Assembly: GCA_963727465.1 (NCBI GenBank)
Contig: CAVSGL010000005.1
Coordinates: forward strand, 124,001 to 188,000
Origin: VRUE01 sp963727465
GTDB lineage: Bacteria; Actinomycetota; Thermoleophilia; Solirubrobacterales; 70-9
Length of the DNA stretch: 64,000 bases
Reading direction: 5' to 3'
Position 1 is the stretch's first letter, and every line of letters begins with the position of its first letter. Under the pieces are notes generated by a model that saw only the letters and a list, made by a program, of their open reading frames with translations, did no database searches and was not told the DNA's origin. Of the stretch, positions 1 through 8,678 are shown piece by piece. The position numbers and the translations under genes were made by a program.

Positions 1-597
1 CGCCTGCTCTTCGGCGGCGATCGCGTCGCGGGCGGCTTCGATCCGGTCCTTGGCCGAGCGCAGGCGGGCGACCGTGGTCTTGACCTGGTCGCGCAGGTCG
101 CGCACGCGGGTGACGACGGCTTCGTCGAGGCCGTTGATGCGGCTCAGGTACTCGCTGCGGTTGACCAGCTCTTCGTAGCCGCCGGCTTCGACCAGCACGC
201 TGAGGATGTCCGGCGTGCCCGCCTCGTAGATCGCGACCAGGTGCTCGCGCAGCGACACCAGCGCCCGCTTGAGCCGGGCGCGGACGACCGCGAGGTGCTT
301 CTTCGCGGTGTCGAGCTCGGCGACCGCGCGGTCCAGCTCCGCCTGCTTGGCCTCGAGCCGGGTGCGGACTTCGGCCTCCTGCGTGCGCAGCGCCGCCACC
401 TCGCCGGTCAGCCGTTCGATCTTCGCCTTGTAGTGCGAGATCGTCGTCGTCAGCACGCCCTTGCGCTGGCGAACCTTCGACAGCTTGGCTTCCTTGGCGT
501 CGAGCTTCGTTTCGAGATCCTTGGCCGGCGCCGCGAGCGGCCCGACCAGCATCAAAAAAGCCGCAGCAACAGCCGCGGCCGAGAACGTCTTCAGCAT
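1..597 (-). CDS. Secreted coiled-coil protein, N-terminal part (runs off the window edge)
   Basis: The reading frame opens with ATG at 597 and stays open to base 1, giving 199 residues without a stop. Residues 1-25 look like a signal peptide (MLKTF, then an Ala/Leu-rich core ending GPLAAPAKD). The rest is a long charged coiled coil rich in Lys, Glu, Arg and Leu, with a break near LVAIYEAGTPDILSVLV. That layout matches the N-terminal half of actinobacterial murein hydrolases and hydrolase activators, which carry an NlpC/P60 or M23 peptidase domain at the C-terminus. That part lies outside the window, so the enzymatic role is inference. No clear Shine-Dalgarno sequence is visible. Confidence 0.7.
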   Translation of the reverse strand, partial: MLKTFSAAAVAAAFLMLVGPLAAPAKDLETKLDAKEAKLSKVRQRKGVLTTTISHYKAKIERLTGEVAALRTQEAEVRTRLEAKQAELDRAVAELDTAKKHLAVVRARLKRALVSLREHLVAIYEAGTPDILSVLVEAGGYEELVNRSEYLSRINGLDEAVVTRVRDLRDQVKTTVARLRSAKDRIEAARDAIAAEEQA

Positions 598-656
598 CGC
601 GGAAAGGCTAGCGAAGCGGAAACCCCGCTCCGGGCGTCTCCTATCGCTGCAAATCG

Positions 657-1934
657 CTATGCAGCGACCGGCTCTTTGGCCGCCTGCGCGGCCCGCTTGT
701 CGGCCTCCGCGACCACGTCTGCCGCGTAGCCGAGCCGCTCGGCGTATTCGGCGGCCTGCATCCGTGAGATCACCATCCGCTGGATCTCCGCCGTGCCCTC
801 GAAGAGCTGGTAGATCTTGGCGTCGCGGAAGAACTTCTCCAGCGGGCAATCGGTGCTCCAGGCGTCGGGGCCGACGAGGTCCATCAGCACGGTCGTCGCC
901 CACATCGTCACGTCGCCGGCCTTGAGCTTCGACATCGAGCCCTGGCCGCCGCGCATCGGGATGCCGTTGCGGCCCATCCAGGCGGCGCGCTGGACGAGCA
1001 GGCGGGCGGCTTCGATCTCGGTCGCGACGTCGGCCAGCGTCTGCTGGATGCGCTGGGTCTGGAGCAGCGGCGTGCCCGCCTCGGAGCGGCCGTCGAGGTA
1101 CTCGAGCGTCCACTCGTAGGCGGCCTGGGCGATCCCGAGGGCGGAGGCGCCGACGATCGGGCGCGTGATCTCGAAGGTCGCGAGGGCGTCGGCGCCGCGC
1201 GACTTCTTGCCTTCGCGGCCGCGCTGGAGCTTCTTCTCCAGCTTCTCCTCGCCGCCGAGCAGGTTCTCGGCCGGGATGCGGCATTCGTCGAGGATCACCT
1301 CGGCGGTGTGCGAGGCGCGGATCCCGAGCTTCGACTCCTTCTTGCCCTGGCTCAGCCCGGGCGTGCCCTTGGCGACGACGAAGGAGGCCTGGCCGCGCGT
1401 GCCCAGGGTCGGGTCGACGGTGGCGACGACGACGTGCACGTCGGCGATGCCGCCGTTGGTGATGAAGACCTTGGTGCCGTCGAGCACCCACTCGTCGCCG
1501 TCGCGCTTGGCCGTCGTCTTCAGGCTCTTGACGTCGGAGCCGGCCTGCGGCTCGGTGACGGCGTAGGCGCCGAGCTTGATCTCATCGCCGCTGCCGAAGC
1601 ACTCGGGCACCCACTGGGCGATCTGCTCGGGCGTGGCGGAAGAGGCGATGCCGGCTGCGGCGAGGCCGGAGCCGTTGATCGCCAGGGCGGTGCCGGCGCA
1701 GCCCCAGTGGAACTCTTCGGCAGAGATCACCTGTAGCTGGCCCTCGGGGTCGGAGGCGTTGCGCTGGATCGACTCGAGCGTGCCGAAGCCCTGGTTGCGC
1801 GCCTCCTTGATCACCTCCCACGGGGTGCTCTCCTCTTCGTCGTGCCTGCGGGCGGCGGGACGGATCACCTCGCGGGCGAAGGTCCGGCAACGGTCCTTGA
1901 ACTCCTGCTGCTCGTCGTTCAGTGCGAAATCCAT
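657..1934 (-). CDS. Acyl-CoA dehydrogenase (FadE type)
   Basis: A 425-residue FAD flavoprotein expected to catalyse alpha,beta-dehydrogenation of an acyl-CoA, the first step of beta-oxidation. It starts MDFALNDEQQEF, typical of the family. The FAD/substrate motif YAVTEPQAGSD is near residues 120-130, and the C-terminal signature QLFEGTAEIQR carries the usual catalytic glutamate. Length is slightly above the usual 380-400 because of a Lys/Arg-rich loop after LLGGEEKLEKK. It is divergently placed from the gene at 2037, and a TetR-type palindrome lies 36 bp upstream of its ATG, shared with the thiolase promoter near 13.0 kb. The acyl chain specificity cannot be read from sequence. Confidence 0.9.
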   Translation of the reverse strand: MDFALNDEQQEFKDRCRTFAREVIRPAARRHDEEESTPWEVIKEARNQGFGTLESIQRNASDPEGQLQVISAEEFHWGCAGTALAINGSGLAAAGIASSATPEQIAQWVPECFGSGDEIKLGAYAVTEPQAGSDVKSLKTTAKRDGDEWVLDGTKVFITNGGIADVHVVVATVDPTLGTRGQASFVVAKGTPGLSQGKKESKLGIRASHTAEVILDECRIPAENLLGGEEKLEKKLQRGREGKKSRGADALATFEITRPIVGASALGIAQAAYEWTLEYLDGRSEAGTPLLQTQRIQQTLADVATEIEAARLLVQRAAWMGRNGIPMRGGQGSMSKLKAGDVTMWATTVLMDLVGPDAWSTDCPLEKFFRDAKIYQLFEGTAEIQRMVISRMQAAEYAERLGYAADVVAEADKRAAQAAKEPVAA

Positions 1935-1970
1935 CCGTCCCCCTAAATCGAAGCGCCGTCAAGTGATTGA

Positions 1971-1986
1971 TTGACTGGTCAGTCAA
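1971..1986. promoter_or_regulatory. TetR-type operator candidate, copy 1
   Basis: The 16-bp near-palindrome TTGACTGGTCAGTCAA lies between the divergent acyl-CoA dehydrogenase and the gene at 2037. A 15/16 match occurs at 13010-13025 between the thiolase and the hydroxyacyl-CoA dehydrogenase. Size and symmetry fit TetR-family repressors of fatty acid degradation. No regulator gene is present in the window, so the binding protein is unknown. Confidence 0.6.
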
Positions 1987-1993
1987 TAGCTTA

Positions 1994-2010
1994 GCTGACT
2001 GACCAGCCAG
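1994..2010. promoter_or_regulatory. Second, weaker operator-like half in opposite orientation
   Basis: GCTGACTGACCAGCCAG repeats the core of the neighbouring palindrome as its reverse complement (TGACTGACCAG). This gives two binding-site-like units about 23 bp apart in the divergent intergenic region. It may be a second operator for the same repressor. Confidence 0.35.
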
Positions 2011-2036
2011 GTCCGCGCGTGTAGCGTTGCGCCGTC

Positions 2037-3352
2037 ATGACGAGGCCGATCAACGCCGATGTACCGCCAAGTGGGCGGATGCCGACCCCCGAGGCGGAGG
2101 AGCCGGCGCCGGTCGAGCCGGCGCCGAGGCCGCCGAAGCGGCGCCAGCCGATCCCGGGAGCGCTGAAGGCGATCGCCGGGCTGGTCGTGCTGGCGATCGT
2201 CTTCATCGTCGCCGCGATCCTCGGCGGCGGGGCGGCGAACAGAGCGTCGAAGCACCGGCGCCGGTCAGCGAGACGCCCAGCACCCCTGCCGAAGCGCCCG
2301 CCGCCGCAACGCCGGAAGCAGCTCGGCTACCCGGCTTTCGCCACCGCGAACACGACGCGGGTCGGCGGCAACGACCCGGCGTCGAACGCGGCCGGGGTCG
2401 CCCTCGCCGTCTATCCGTCGAGCAAGCCCTCGCAGCGACCGGCGGCGGTGACGCTGGCCGACGCCGACGACTGGCGCACGGCGATCGCCGCCGCGGTGCT
2501 GGCGGCGCCGCCGCTCGGCGCCCCGCTGCTGCTCTCCGAAGCCGACGGGATGCCCGACGCCAGCGGGGAAGCGCTCGCCGCGCTCGACCCGGCCGGCAGC
2601 CGCGACACCGGCGGCGCCCAGGCGTTCGCCACGGTGACGGCGGACGTTCCCGGTGGGCTGAAGACGAGACGCGTGCGCGCCGGGGGCGTCGCCGGCGCGG
2701 CGGCGATCGCGGCCCTGCGCGAGAAGCTGGCCGGCAGGCCGCCGCGGCACATCGTCGTCGCCTCCACCGCCAACCCGGCCTTCGCGATGCCCGCTGCCGC
2801 CTGGGCGGCGCGCTCGGGCGATCCGGTCCTCTTCACCGGCCCGAACGACCTCGCGAAGCCGACGGCAAGGGCGCTGAAGGCGCACCCCCAGACCCCGGTG
2901 TACGTGCTCGGCCCCTCGTCCGCGATTTCTTCCAGCGTCGTGCGCGAAATCGCCGAGCTCGGGCCGCGGGTGCGCCGTGTCGCCGGCGAGGACCCGGTCG
3001 CCAACGCGGTCGAAATGGCGCGCTACGACGACGGCGGCTTCGGCTGGAACATCAACGATCCCGGTCACGGCTTCGTCGTCGCCCGATCCGAGGACCCACT
3101 CGACGCCGCGGCGGCCGCCGCGCTCTCGGCCTCCGGCAACTGGGGGCCGCTGCTGCTCACCGACACGCCGATACTCTTCCCGCGACGTTGCGCGGTTACC
3201 TGCTCGATGTCAAGCCCGGCTACACGAACGACCCGACGCGCGCCTTCTACAACCACGTCTGGGTGATCGGAGACCAGGAAGCGATCAGCGTGAACGAGCA
3301 GGCCGAAATAGACGAGCTGGCGGCCCTGGCCAAGATCGGCGGCGGCGAATGA
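2037..3352 (+). CDS. Membrane-anchored cell-wall-binding-repeat-like protein (three apparent frameshifts)
   Basis: The protein has a Pro-rich cytoplasmic start (MTRPINADVPP), one transmembrane helix (about residues 43-65), an Ala/Pro/Thr linker and a large extracytoplasmic domain. That domain has repeating beta-alpha units such as HIVVASTANPAF and TPVYVLGPSSAIS, resembling cell-wall-binding repeat 2 proteins. Coding potential switches frame near 2235, back near 2325, and again near 3175. Only the switched reading gives the natural linker (EQSVEAPAPVSETPSTPAE) and the C-terminus (LRGYLLDVKPGYTNDP...). The stop at 3350-3352 overlaps the next ATG. It is either a pseudogene or, more likely given the same problem elsewhere, sequence with indel errors. 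Confidence 0.65.
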
Positions 3353-3600
3353 GCGAAGCCGAGAACCCGAACCTGCTGGGCGGCGCGCACGAGCTCACCG
3401 CCGAGGACGTCCGCGCCCTCTCCGGCGCCTCCACCCCGCATTTCGCGCTCCAGGTGCGCAACCGCATCCAGCGCCTGATCGAGCCGCTGGCGGCGGATCA
3501 CCCCGCGCGCCTGGAAGGCGAACGCAGGATCGCGGCGCTCGAAGACCTCGCCGAGCACAGCGGCGACCCGCGCGGCACGATGGGCATCGGCCACCGATGA
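3349..3600 (+). CDS. Small hypothetical protein, 83 aa
   Basis: Starts at an ATG overlapping the upstream stop (ATGA) and ends overlapping the next start, so it is translationally coupled on both sides. The sequence MSEAENPNLLGG... is soluble, charged and probably helical (HFALQVRNRIQRLIEPLAADHPARLEGERRI in two helices). I do not recognise a family. The tight coupling to the wall-binding protein and to the metallo-hydrolase is the best evidence that it is real. Confidence 0.7.
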   Translation: MSEAENPNLLGGAHELTAEDVRALSGASTPHFALQVRNRIQRLIEPLAADHPARLEGERRIAALEDLAEHSGDPRGTMGIGHR

Positions 3601-4265
3601 AGCAGCTGGCGCCGGACGTCTGGCGGCTCAAGCAGTTCCCCGCCCCCAGCGTCAACGTCTACCTCGCCGGGGACATCCTGATCGACGCCGGCACCCGCTG
3701 GGACCGGCGCCGGATCTTCGCCGAGATCGAGGGCCGCGGGCTCTCCCTGGTGGCTTTGACCCACGTCCATCCAGACCACCAGGGCGTCGCCAGGGACGTC
3801 TGCGAAGCGCGGGGCATCCCGCTCGCCTGCCACGCCGACGACGTCGACGCGATGGAGGGGCGGCGACCGGTGCAGGAGGCGGCGCCGCACAACATCTTCA
3901 ACCGGCTGATCAAGCGCTTCTGGGAGGGACCGCCTCACGAGGTCGGCCGCGTCCTCAACGAGGGCGACGAGGTCGCCGGCTTCCGCGTCGTGCACGCGCC
4001 CGGCCACGCCCGCGGCGAGGTGGTCTACTTCCGCGAGTCCGACCGGGTCGCGATCTGCGGCGACGTGATCCGCCACATGAGCTACGCGACGGGACGGCCG
4101 ATGCTGGCGGAGCCGCCCGAGATCTTCACCTACGACCCGGCCGAGAACCGCCGTTCGATCCGCAGGCTGGCCGAGCTGAGCCCGGCGCTGATCCTGCCCG
4201 GCCACGGCCCGGCCGTTACCGACATCGCCGCCTTCGAGCGCTTCGTCGCCGCCCTTCCGGCGTAA
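3597..4265 (+). CDS. MBL-fold metallo-hydrolase
   Basis: A 222-residue metallo-beta-lactamase-fold protein of glyoxalase II type. The metal motif THVHPDHQG (HxHxDH) is near residue 57. Downstream ligands are visible in HAPGHARGE and in ICGDVIRH (bridging Asp), with a final His in LPGHGP. Such proteins hydrolyse thioesters or related substrates using two metal ions, and the substrate here is unknown. The ATG overlaps the stop of the preceding small gene, so it belongs to the same operon. Confidence 0.85.
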   Translation: MKQLAPDVWRLKQFPAPSVNVYLAGDILIDAGTRWDRRRIFAEIEGRGLSLVALTHVHPDHQGVARDVCEARGIPLACHADDVDAMEGRRPVQEAAPHNIFNRLIKRFWEGPPHEVGRVLNEGDEVAGFRVVHAPGHARGEVVYFRESDRVAICGDVIRHMSYATGRPMLAEPPEIFTYDPAENRRSIRRLAELSPALILPGHGPAVTDIAAFERFVAALPA

Positions 4266-4275
4266 GATCGCTGCG

Positions 4276-4482
4276 ATGAGCGAGACGATCGAGCACGGGT
4301 TCAAGGAGGGCGACAAGGTCTGGGTGGAGGACGGGGAAGGCCGCCACCATCCCGGCGTCTTCGTCGGCAACAACGAAGCGTCCGGCTGGTTCGGCGGCGG
4401 GCCAAGCGCCTACGTCGTCCATCCGGAGGCCCACCAGGCCGAGGTCGTCTCGGTCTTCCGCATCACGCCGCGCGACGAGTAG
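4276..4482 (+). CDS. Small hypothetical protein, 68 aa
   Basis: Ten bases after the metallo-hydrolase. MSETIEHGFKEGDKVWVEDG... looks like a small beta-barrel of the SH3/KOW kind (GDKVWV, HPGVFVGNN, AYVVHPE, AEVVSVFRI as strands). No cysteine, signal peptide or membrane segment is present. The family is not recognised and the function is unknown. Position suggests co-transcription with the metallo-hydrolase. Confidence 0.6.
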   Translation: MSETIEHGFKEGDKVWVEDGEGRHHPGVFVGNNEASGWFGGGPSAYVVHPEAHQAEVVSVFRITPRDE

Positions 4483-4593
4483 ACGCGGCGGCAGGGCCGG
4501 TTCCGGCCGGCAAATGGTCCAAGACTTGCTGACCTAGTGGGGTGTCGTGTCTAATAGACGGGTGACCGTCCACCCGCTCGCCCCAGCGCGCCG

Positions 4594-5829
4594 ATGAGCG
4601 ACGCCGAGCTGCTGCGCCGCCACCGGCCCTGCCTGCGCTACGACTCGCTCGAGGGCTACTTCGCCGACTCGGCCGAGGAGTGGACGCTGAACCCGGGCAA
4701 CCGCCTGCGCCGGTCCGGTGACGGCGGCGCCGTCCTCGCGAAGGCCGGCGAGGGTCTCTCGCTCGACTTCCTGCGGCCCGGCTCCTACCCGAACGGCGAG
4801 CAGGTGCGCGACTCGGACCTGATCGAGGCCGGCGGCGAGGACTACGACGAGCAGTACCTGCGCCTGCGCAGCGCCAACCAGCAGCTGCGCAACCGCTTCT
4901 ACGGACGCCTCGTCCGCAACACGCACGAGGCCTGGCTCCAGTACTGGTTCTTCTACTTCCTCAACGACTACCGGCTCGCCTGGGGCAGCGGCGTGCACGA
5001 AGGCGACTGGGAGATGGTGCAGCTCAAGCTCGGCGCCGGCGACGAGCCCGTCCACGCGGCCTACGCCCAGCACTCCTTCTGCGAGGTCAGGCCCTGGGCG
5101 GACGTGAGGACGCTCGCCGAGGAGAAGCGCGAAGAGGGCCAGGAGCCGCAGCCCGGCGACGAGGACCGCCCGCTCGTCTACGTCGGCCGCGGCTCGCACG
5201 CCTCCTACTTCAGCGCCGGCTACCACCCGACCGACTTCTACGACGTCACCGACGGCAGGCGGCGGCCGCAGACCGACGTCGCGCTCGAGATCGTCAGCGG
5301 TGACTCGCACCCGTGGCTGTCCTGGCCGGGCCGGTGGGGCGGCTCGCGGGCGGGCGCGACGGGGCCGCACGCCCCCTGCCGGCATAGCCAGTGGGACGAC
5401 CCGGACAGCCTGCTGAAGAAGGACCCGGTCGTGCGCCGCGACGAGCCGCAGCCCGGCGAGCCGCGGCTCTGGGCGAGACGGCGGCGCAACCGCCTGCTGA
5501 TCGAGTTCGACTTCTCGCCGATGCCGTCGCCGCCGCGACGCCTGATCGCCACCGTCAATCCCCAGGACGAGCCGACCGTGCCACCCCGCGCCTTCCGGCT
5601 GACCCTGGGCGAGGTCGCGATGGGCAGCCTCCAGACGCGGATCGAGCTGAAGCCGGAGGGCCACTACGACGTCTCGATCGCCGTCGTCGACGCCGAGGGG
5701 CGCTCGACCCTGGCCCAGATCTTCGTCTTCGCGCCGAGCAAGGGCCTGCGCGGCCTGCGCCGCCGCATCACCTCGGCGTTCGGCCGGCTCGTCCACCTCG
5801 CGCGCCTCGCCTTCTTTGGAGCCGACTGA
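4594..5829 (+). CDS. Vps62-related protein
   Basis: A 411-residue protein with hallmarks of the Vps62 family: QYWFFYFLND, then HEGDWEMVQL near residue 140 and VGRGSHASYFSAGYH near residue 195. This His/Glu/Asp set recurs across the family. The C-terminal part is less conserved and Arg-rich. The molecular function of bacterial Vps62-like proteins is not established. Its stop overlaps the start of the patatin gene (TGATG), so both are translated as a pair. No signal peptide is seen, so it is probably cytoplasmic or membrane-associated through the partner. Confidence 0.75.
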   Translation: MSDAELLRRHRPCLRYDSLEGYFADSAEEWTLNPGNRLRRSGDGGAVLAKAGEGLSLDFLRPGSYPNGEQVRDSDLIEAGGEDYDEQYLRLRSANQQLRNRFYGRLVRNTHEAWLQYWFFYFLNDYRLAWGSGVHEGDWEMVQLKLGAGDEPVHAAYAQHSFCEVRPWADVRTLAEEKREEGQEPQPGDEDRPLVYVGRGSHASYFSAGYHPTDFYDVTDGRRRPQTDVALEIVSGDSHPWLSWPGRWGGSRAGATGPHAPCRHSQWDDPDSLLKKDPVVRRDEPQPGEPRLWARRRRNRLLIEFDFSPMPSPPRRLIATVNPQDEPTVPPRAFRLTLGEVAMGSLQTRIELKPEGHYDVSIAVVDAEGRSTLAQIFVFAPSKGLRGLRRRITSAFGRLVHLARLAFFGAD

Positions 5830-7595
5830 TGCCGTCCCTGCTCGACATCCTGCTGGGCGAGCCGCGCGAGGGGAAACTCGGGCTGGCGCTCTCGGGGGGC
5901 GGCTTCCGGGCGGCGTTCTTTCACCTCGGCGTGCTCGCCCGGCTGGCCGAGGTCGGCCTGCTGCCCAGGGTCGAGGTGATCTCGACCGTCTCCGGCGGCT
6001 CGATCGTCGGCGCGCTCTACTACCTGCGCCTGCGCTGCCTGCTGGAAGAAAAGCCGGACGAGCGGCTGCTCGCGGACGACTATGTCGAGCTCGTCGCCGA
6101 CGTCGAGCGTCGCTTGCGCGACGGCGTGCAGAAGAACATCAGGGCGCGCGTCTTCGCCAACCTGGCGAAGAACGTCAGGATGGCGGTCCTGCCGAGCTAC
6201 TCGCGCAGCGACCGGATCGGCGACCTCTACGACCGCCACTTCTACAAGGACGCCTGGGGGACGCCGCGCCCCGAGCGCAGCTGGAACCGCGAGCGGCAGG
6301 TGGAGATGCGCGAGCTGCCGATCGCGCCGGCCGGAGATCCCTGCTTCGTCTTCCCCGACGGCAACGAGGGACGGCGGGCCAAAGTGCCGGCGCTGCTGGT
6401 CAACGCGACCTCGCTCAACTCCGGCCACAACTGGCGCTTCGAGGCGATTCGCATGGGAGAGTCGAGCCCCGAAGACCGCGCGCAGAAGAAGATCGTCGGG
6501 GCGGTTGACAAGAACATGCAGCTCGAGCCGGGTTACTTCGATCCCGGCCCGAACGAGGAAGGAGTGCCGGCGCGACAGCTCGATTTCCCCCTTGGCATCG
6601 CCGTCGCCGCCTCGGCCGGCGTGCCGGGGGTCTTCCAGCCGCTTGCGGTCACCGGCATGTACGAGGACGTCCGCGTGCAGCTCGTCGACGGCGGTGTCCA
6701 GGACAACCAGGGAGTCCAGGGCCTGTTCGACAAGGGGTGCACGGAGCTGATCGTCAGCGACGCCTCGGGCCAGATGGACGACGACTTCACGCCCTCCCCC
6801 CTGATCCCCGGCGTACTTGGACGCACGGTGAGCATCGAGGGCGACCGGATCCGGGACATGCAACTCACCCGCGCCCTCAACCGGCCCTTCCGCCGACACG
6901 CATTGATGCACCTGCGCAAGGGGCTCCAGGCGAGGCAGATCGCGCCGATCCCGCCGCCCGGCAAGACTGCGCCCCCGCCGCCCCCTGCGAAGAAGACAAC
7001 CGGGTTCGGCGTCCATGTGGACGTCCAGTGGGCGCTCTCGAAGATCCGAACCGACCTCGACTATTTCAGCGACGTCGAGGCGTCCGCGCTGGAGCTCGAC
7101 GGCTACCTGATGAGCCGGTCCGAGCTCGCGAGCGGTGGACTCGCGAAGCCCGAGGCGGGCGAGACTCGTCCGCAGGACAGGGGGAAGAAATGGGCCTTTG
7201 AAGAGGACGAGCAACTCGTGAAGGGGGTCGCGACCGGCGCGCCGGGAGTCGTGCACCGCCTGCGGGCGGGCCGGAAGCGGTCCCTGCGGCTCCTCGCGCT
7301 CGCCCCGGAACTCAAGCTGATGGCGATGATCCTCGCGACCGTCGCGCTCGCCTTCGGCGTCGGCCCCGCCGTCGACTGGCTCGGCGGCGCGCTGACGAGC
7401 CACTGGCCGGTCTGGCCGGTCGTCACCGGAGTCGCGGTCGTGGCGGTCCCGGTCGCCCTCTACGCCATCGGCCCGCGGGGGCCGTTCGGCGTTCTCCTGG
7501 CGGTGGCGATGGGCGCCTTCCTGGTCCTCGCCTCTCCCCTGCTCTGGCTGTGGGCCAACCTCTCGGTCGCGACGAGCAGGCGCTACGAGGTCTGA
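5829..7595 (+). CDS. Patatin-like phospholipase with C-terminal membrane segments
   Basis: A 588-residue patatin-family serine acyl hydrolase. The oxyanion motif is SGGGFRAAFFHLGVL near residue 20. The nucleophile elbow is STVSGGSIVG (GxSxG-like), and the catalytic Asp lies in LVDGGVQDNQGVQGL. The last 110 residues hold about three hydrophobic helices (LMAMILATVALAFGV, WPVVTGVAVVAVPVAL, VLLAVAMGAFLVLAS), which would fix it in the membrane. The start ATG overlaps the Vps62-like stop. The 3' end overlaps the convergent LLM gene by 13 bp. Likely substrates are membrane lipids. Physiological role, remodelling or effector, is open. Confidence 0.85.
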   Translation: MPSLLDILLGEPREGKLGLALSGGGFRAAFFHLGVLARLAEVGLLPRVEVISTVSGGSIVGALYYLRLRCLLEEKPDERLLADDYVELVADVERRLRDGVQKNIRARVFANLAKNVRMAVLPSYSRSDRIGDLYDRHFYKDAWGTPRPERSWNRERQVEMRELPIAPAGDPCFVFPDGNEGRRAKVPALLVNATSLNSGHNWRFEAIRMGESSPEDRAQKKIVGAVDKNMQLEPGYFDPGPNEEGVPARQLDFPLGIAVAASAGVPGVFQPLAVTGMYEDVRVQLVDGGVQDNQGVQGLFDKGCTELIVSDASGQMDDDFTPSPLIPGVLGRTVSIEGDRIRDMQLTRALNRPFRRHALMHLRKGLQARQIAPIPPPGKTAPPPPPAKKTTGFGVHVDVQWALSKIRTDLDYFSDVEASALELDGYLMSRSELASGGLAKPEAGETRPQDRGKKWAFEEDEQLVKGVATGAPGVVHRLRAGRKRSLRLLALAPELKLMAMILATVALAFGVGPAVDWLGGALTSHWPVWPVVTGVAVVAVPVALYAIGPRGPFGVLLAVAMGAFLVLASPLLWLWANLSVATSRRYEV

Positions 7596-8617
7596 GCCGG
7601 GCCGAAGGCCTCGATCAGGCGGTTCTGGTACTCGCTCAGCTCCTCGGGCGAGATGAAGTAGGTCGGCGGCGTGAGGAAGAGGCCGTCGGCGCGCTCGGCG
7701 GTCGCCTCGACCCGGGCGCGGACCTTGTCGAGCGGCCCGGCGGCGCAGTAGGTGTCGACCATCTCGTCGCTGATCGCCGCCGGCACCGCGGCGAGGTCGC
7801 CGCGGCGGAACGCCTCGCCCGCCGCGACCGCGTTGTCGGCGAAGCCATGCAGCTCCCAGAGCGGCATGTAGGTCTTGACCGTCGCGTAGAAGGAGATCGT
7901 GCGGCGCGCCATCTCGATCGCCCGCGCCTCGTCGTCGTCGATCGCGCAGCAGACGGTCGGCAGGTAGTCGAAAGCGGCGCGCTCGCGGCCGGAGCGGCTC
8001 AGGCCCTGCTCGAAGGAGGCGACGACGACCTCGTCGATCCAGCGCAGGCTCTGGATCGGGTGGCCGATCAGCCCGTCGGCGACGTCGCCAGCCATCCGGC
8101 ACATTCCTCCCTGCACCCCGGCGGTGTAGATCGGCACCGACTCGCGCGGCGCCGGGTGCGGCCGCACCCAGCCCCTGATGTCGATGTCGTAGTAGGAGCC
8201 CTCGTAGCGGATCGGCTCGCCCCTGCCGGCCTGCTGCATGATCAGCCGCGTCGCCTCGACCGCCTCGCGCAGGTGCGGCGCGGGCTTGCCGTACTCGGCG
8301 TTGTGCCAGGTTTCGTTCAGCCGTTTGACGCCGGAGCCGAGCCCGAGGCGGAAGCGCCCGCCGGACATCTCGTCGACGTCGAGGGCGGAGACGGCGACGA
8401 TGAAGGGGCTGCGGGTAAAGGCCCAGGCGATGCCCGTGGCGATGCCGATCTTCTCCGTGCGCCCGGCCAGGTAGGCGGCCTGGGTCACCGAGGAGCGGAA
8501 CAGCTCGGGCGCCCAGACGCACTCGACCCCGGCGGCCTCGGCGCGCTTCGTCTCCGCCTCTAGGTCGGCGACGCTGTTGCCGATCGCGGCAACCGAGATG
8601 CGGTCGAGGGCGCTCAT
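7583..8617 (-). CDS. LLM-class flavin (F420-type) oxidoreductase
   Basis: A 344-residue luciferase-like monooxygenase-fold protein. The ATG at 8617 (MSALDRISVAAIGN) is preferred over upstream in-frame codons because family homology begins there. Conserved features are TGIAWAFTRSPF, GRFRLGLGSGVKRL and EGSYYDIDIRGW. Actinobacterial members usually use coenzyme F420 or FMN; the cofactor is inferred. It lies downstream of the fused acyl-CoA dehydrogenase, separated by a palindromic repeat, and may act on a lipid or xenobiotic intermediate. Confidence 0.8.
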   Translation of the reverse strand: MSALDRISVAAIGNSVADLEAETKRAEAAGVECVWAPELFRSSVTQAAYLAGRTEKIGIATGIAWAFTRSPFIVAVSALDVDEMSGGRFRLGLGSGVKRLNETWHNAEYGKPAPHLREAVEATRLIMQQAGRGEPIRYEGSYYDIDIRGWVRPHPAPRESVPIYTAGVQGGMCRMAGDVADGLIGHPIQSLRWIDEVVVASFEQGLSRSGRERAAFDYLPTVCCAIDDDEARAIEMARRTISFYATVKTYMPLWELHGFADNAVAAGEAFRRGDLAAVPAAISDEMVDTYCAAGPLDKVRARVEATAERADGLFLTPPTYFISPEELSEYQNRLIEAFGPAQTS

Positions 8618-8635
8618 GCCTCCGATTCCCAACCC

Positions 8636-8678
8636 GCGGTCGAGGTTTTCACCGGATAGCGAGTCAAACCTCGACCGC
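8636..8678. repeat. Palindromic repeat family A, copy 1
   Basis: GCGGTCGAGGTTT (8636-8648) pairs with AAACCTCGACCGC (8666-8678), separated by a 17-nt loop containing ACCGGATAGCGA. The right arm encodes the last codons and TGA stop of the fused acyl-CoA dehydrogenase. Related copies are at 16509, 47093, 47597 and 54200. Confidence 0.85.

Noticed and set aside
2037..3352. Reading the wall-binding gene as two or three separate genes
   Set aside because: Each frame segment continues one protein architecture (helix, linker, repeat domain, C-terminus), and there is no start signal at the breaks.
4483..4593. A sigma-70 promoter before the Vps62-like gene (TTGCTG and TAATAG)
   Set aside because: The spacing of about 20 bp is too long and the -35 is weak; not supportable by eye.
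5664..8522. A 952-residue open frame on the minus strand
   Set aside because: It lies antisense to the Vps62 and patatin genes and out of frame with the LLM gene. Its translation is Arg/Pro/Asp-rich low complexity, typical of GC-rich shadow frames.
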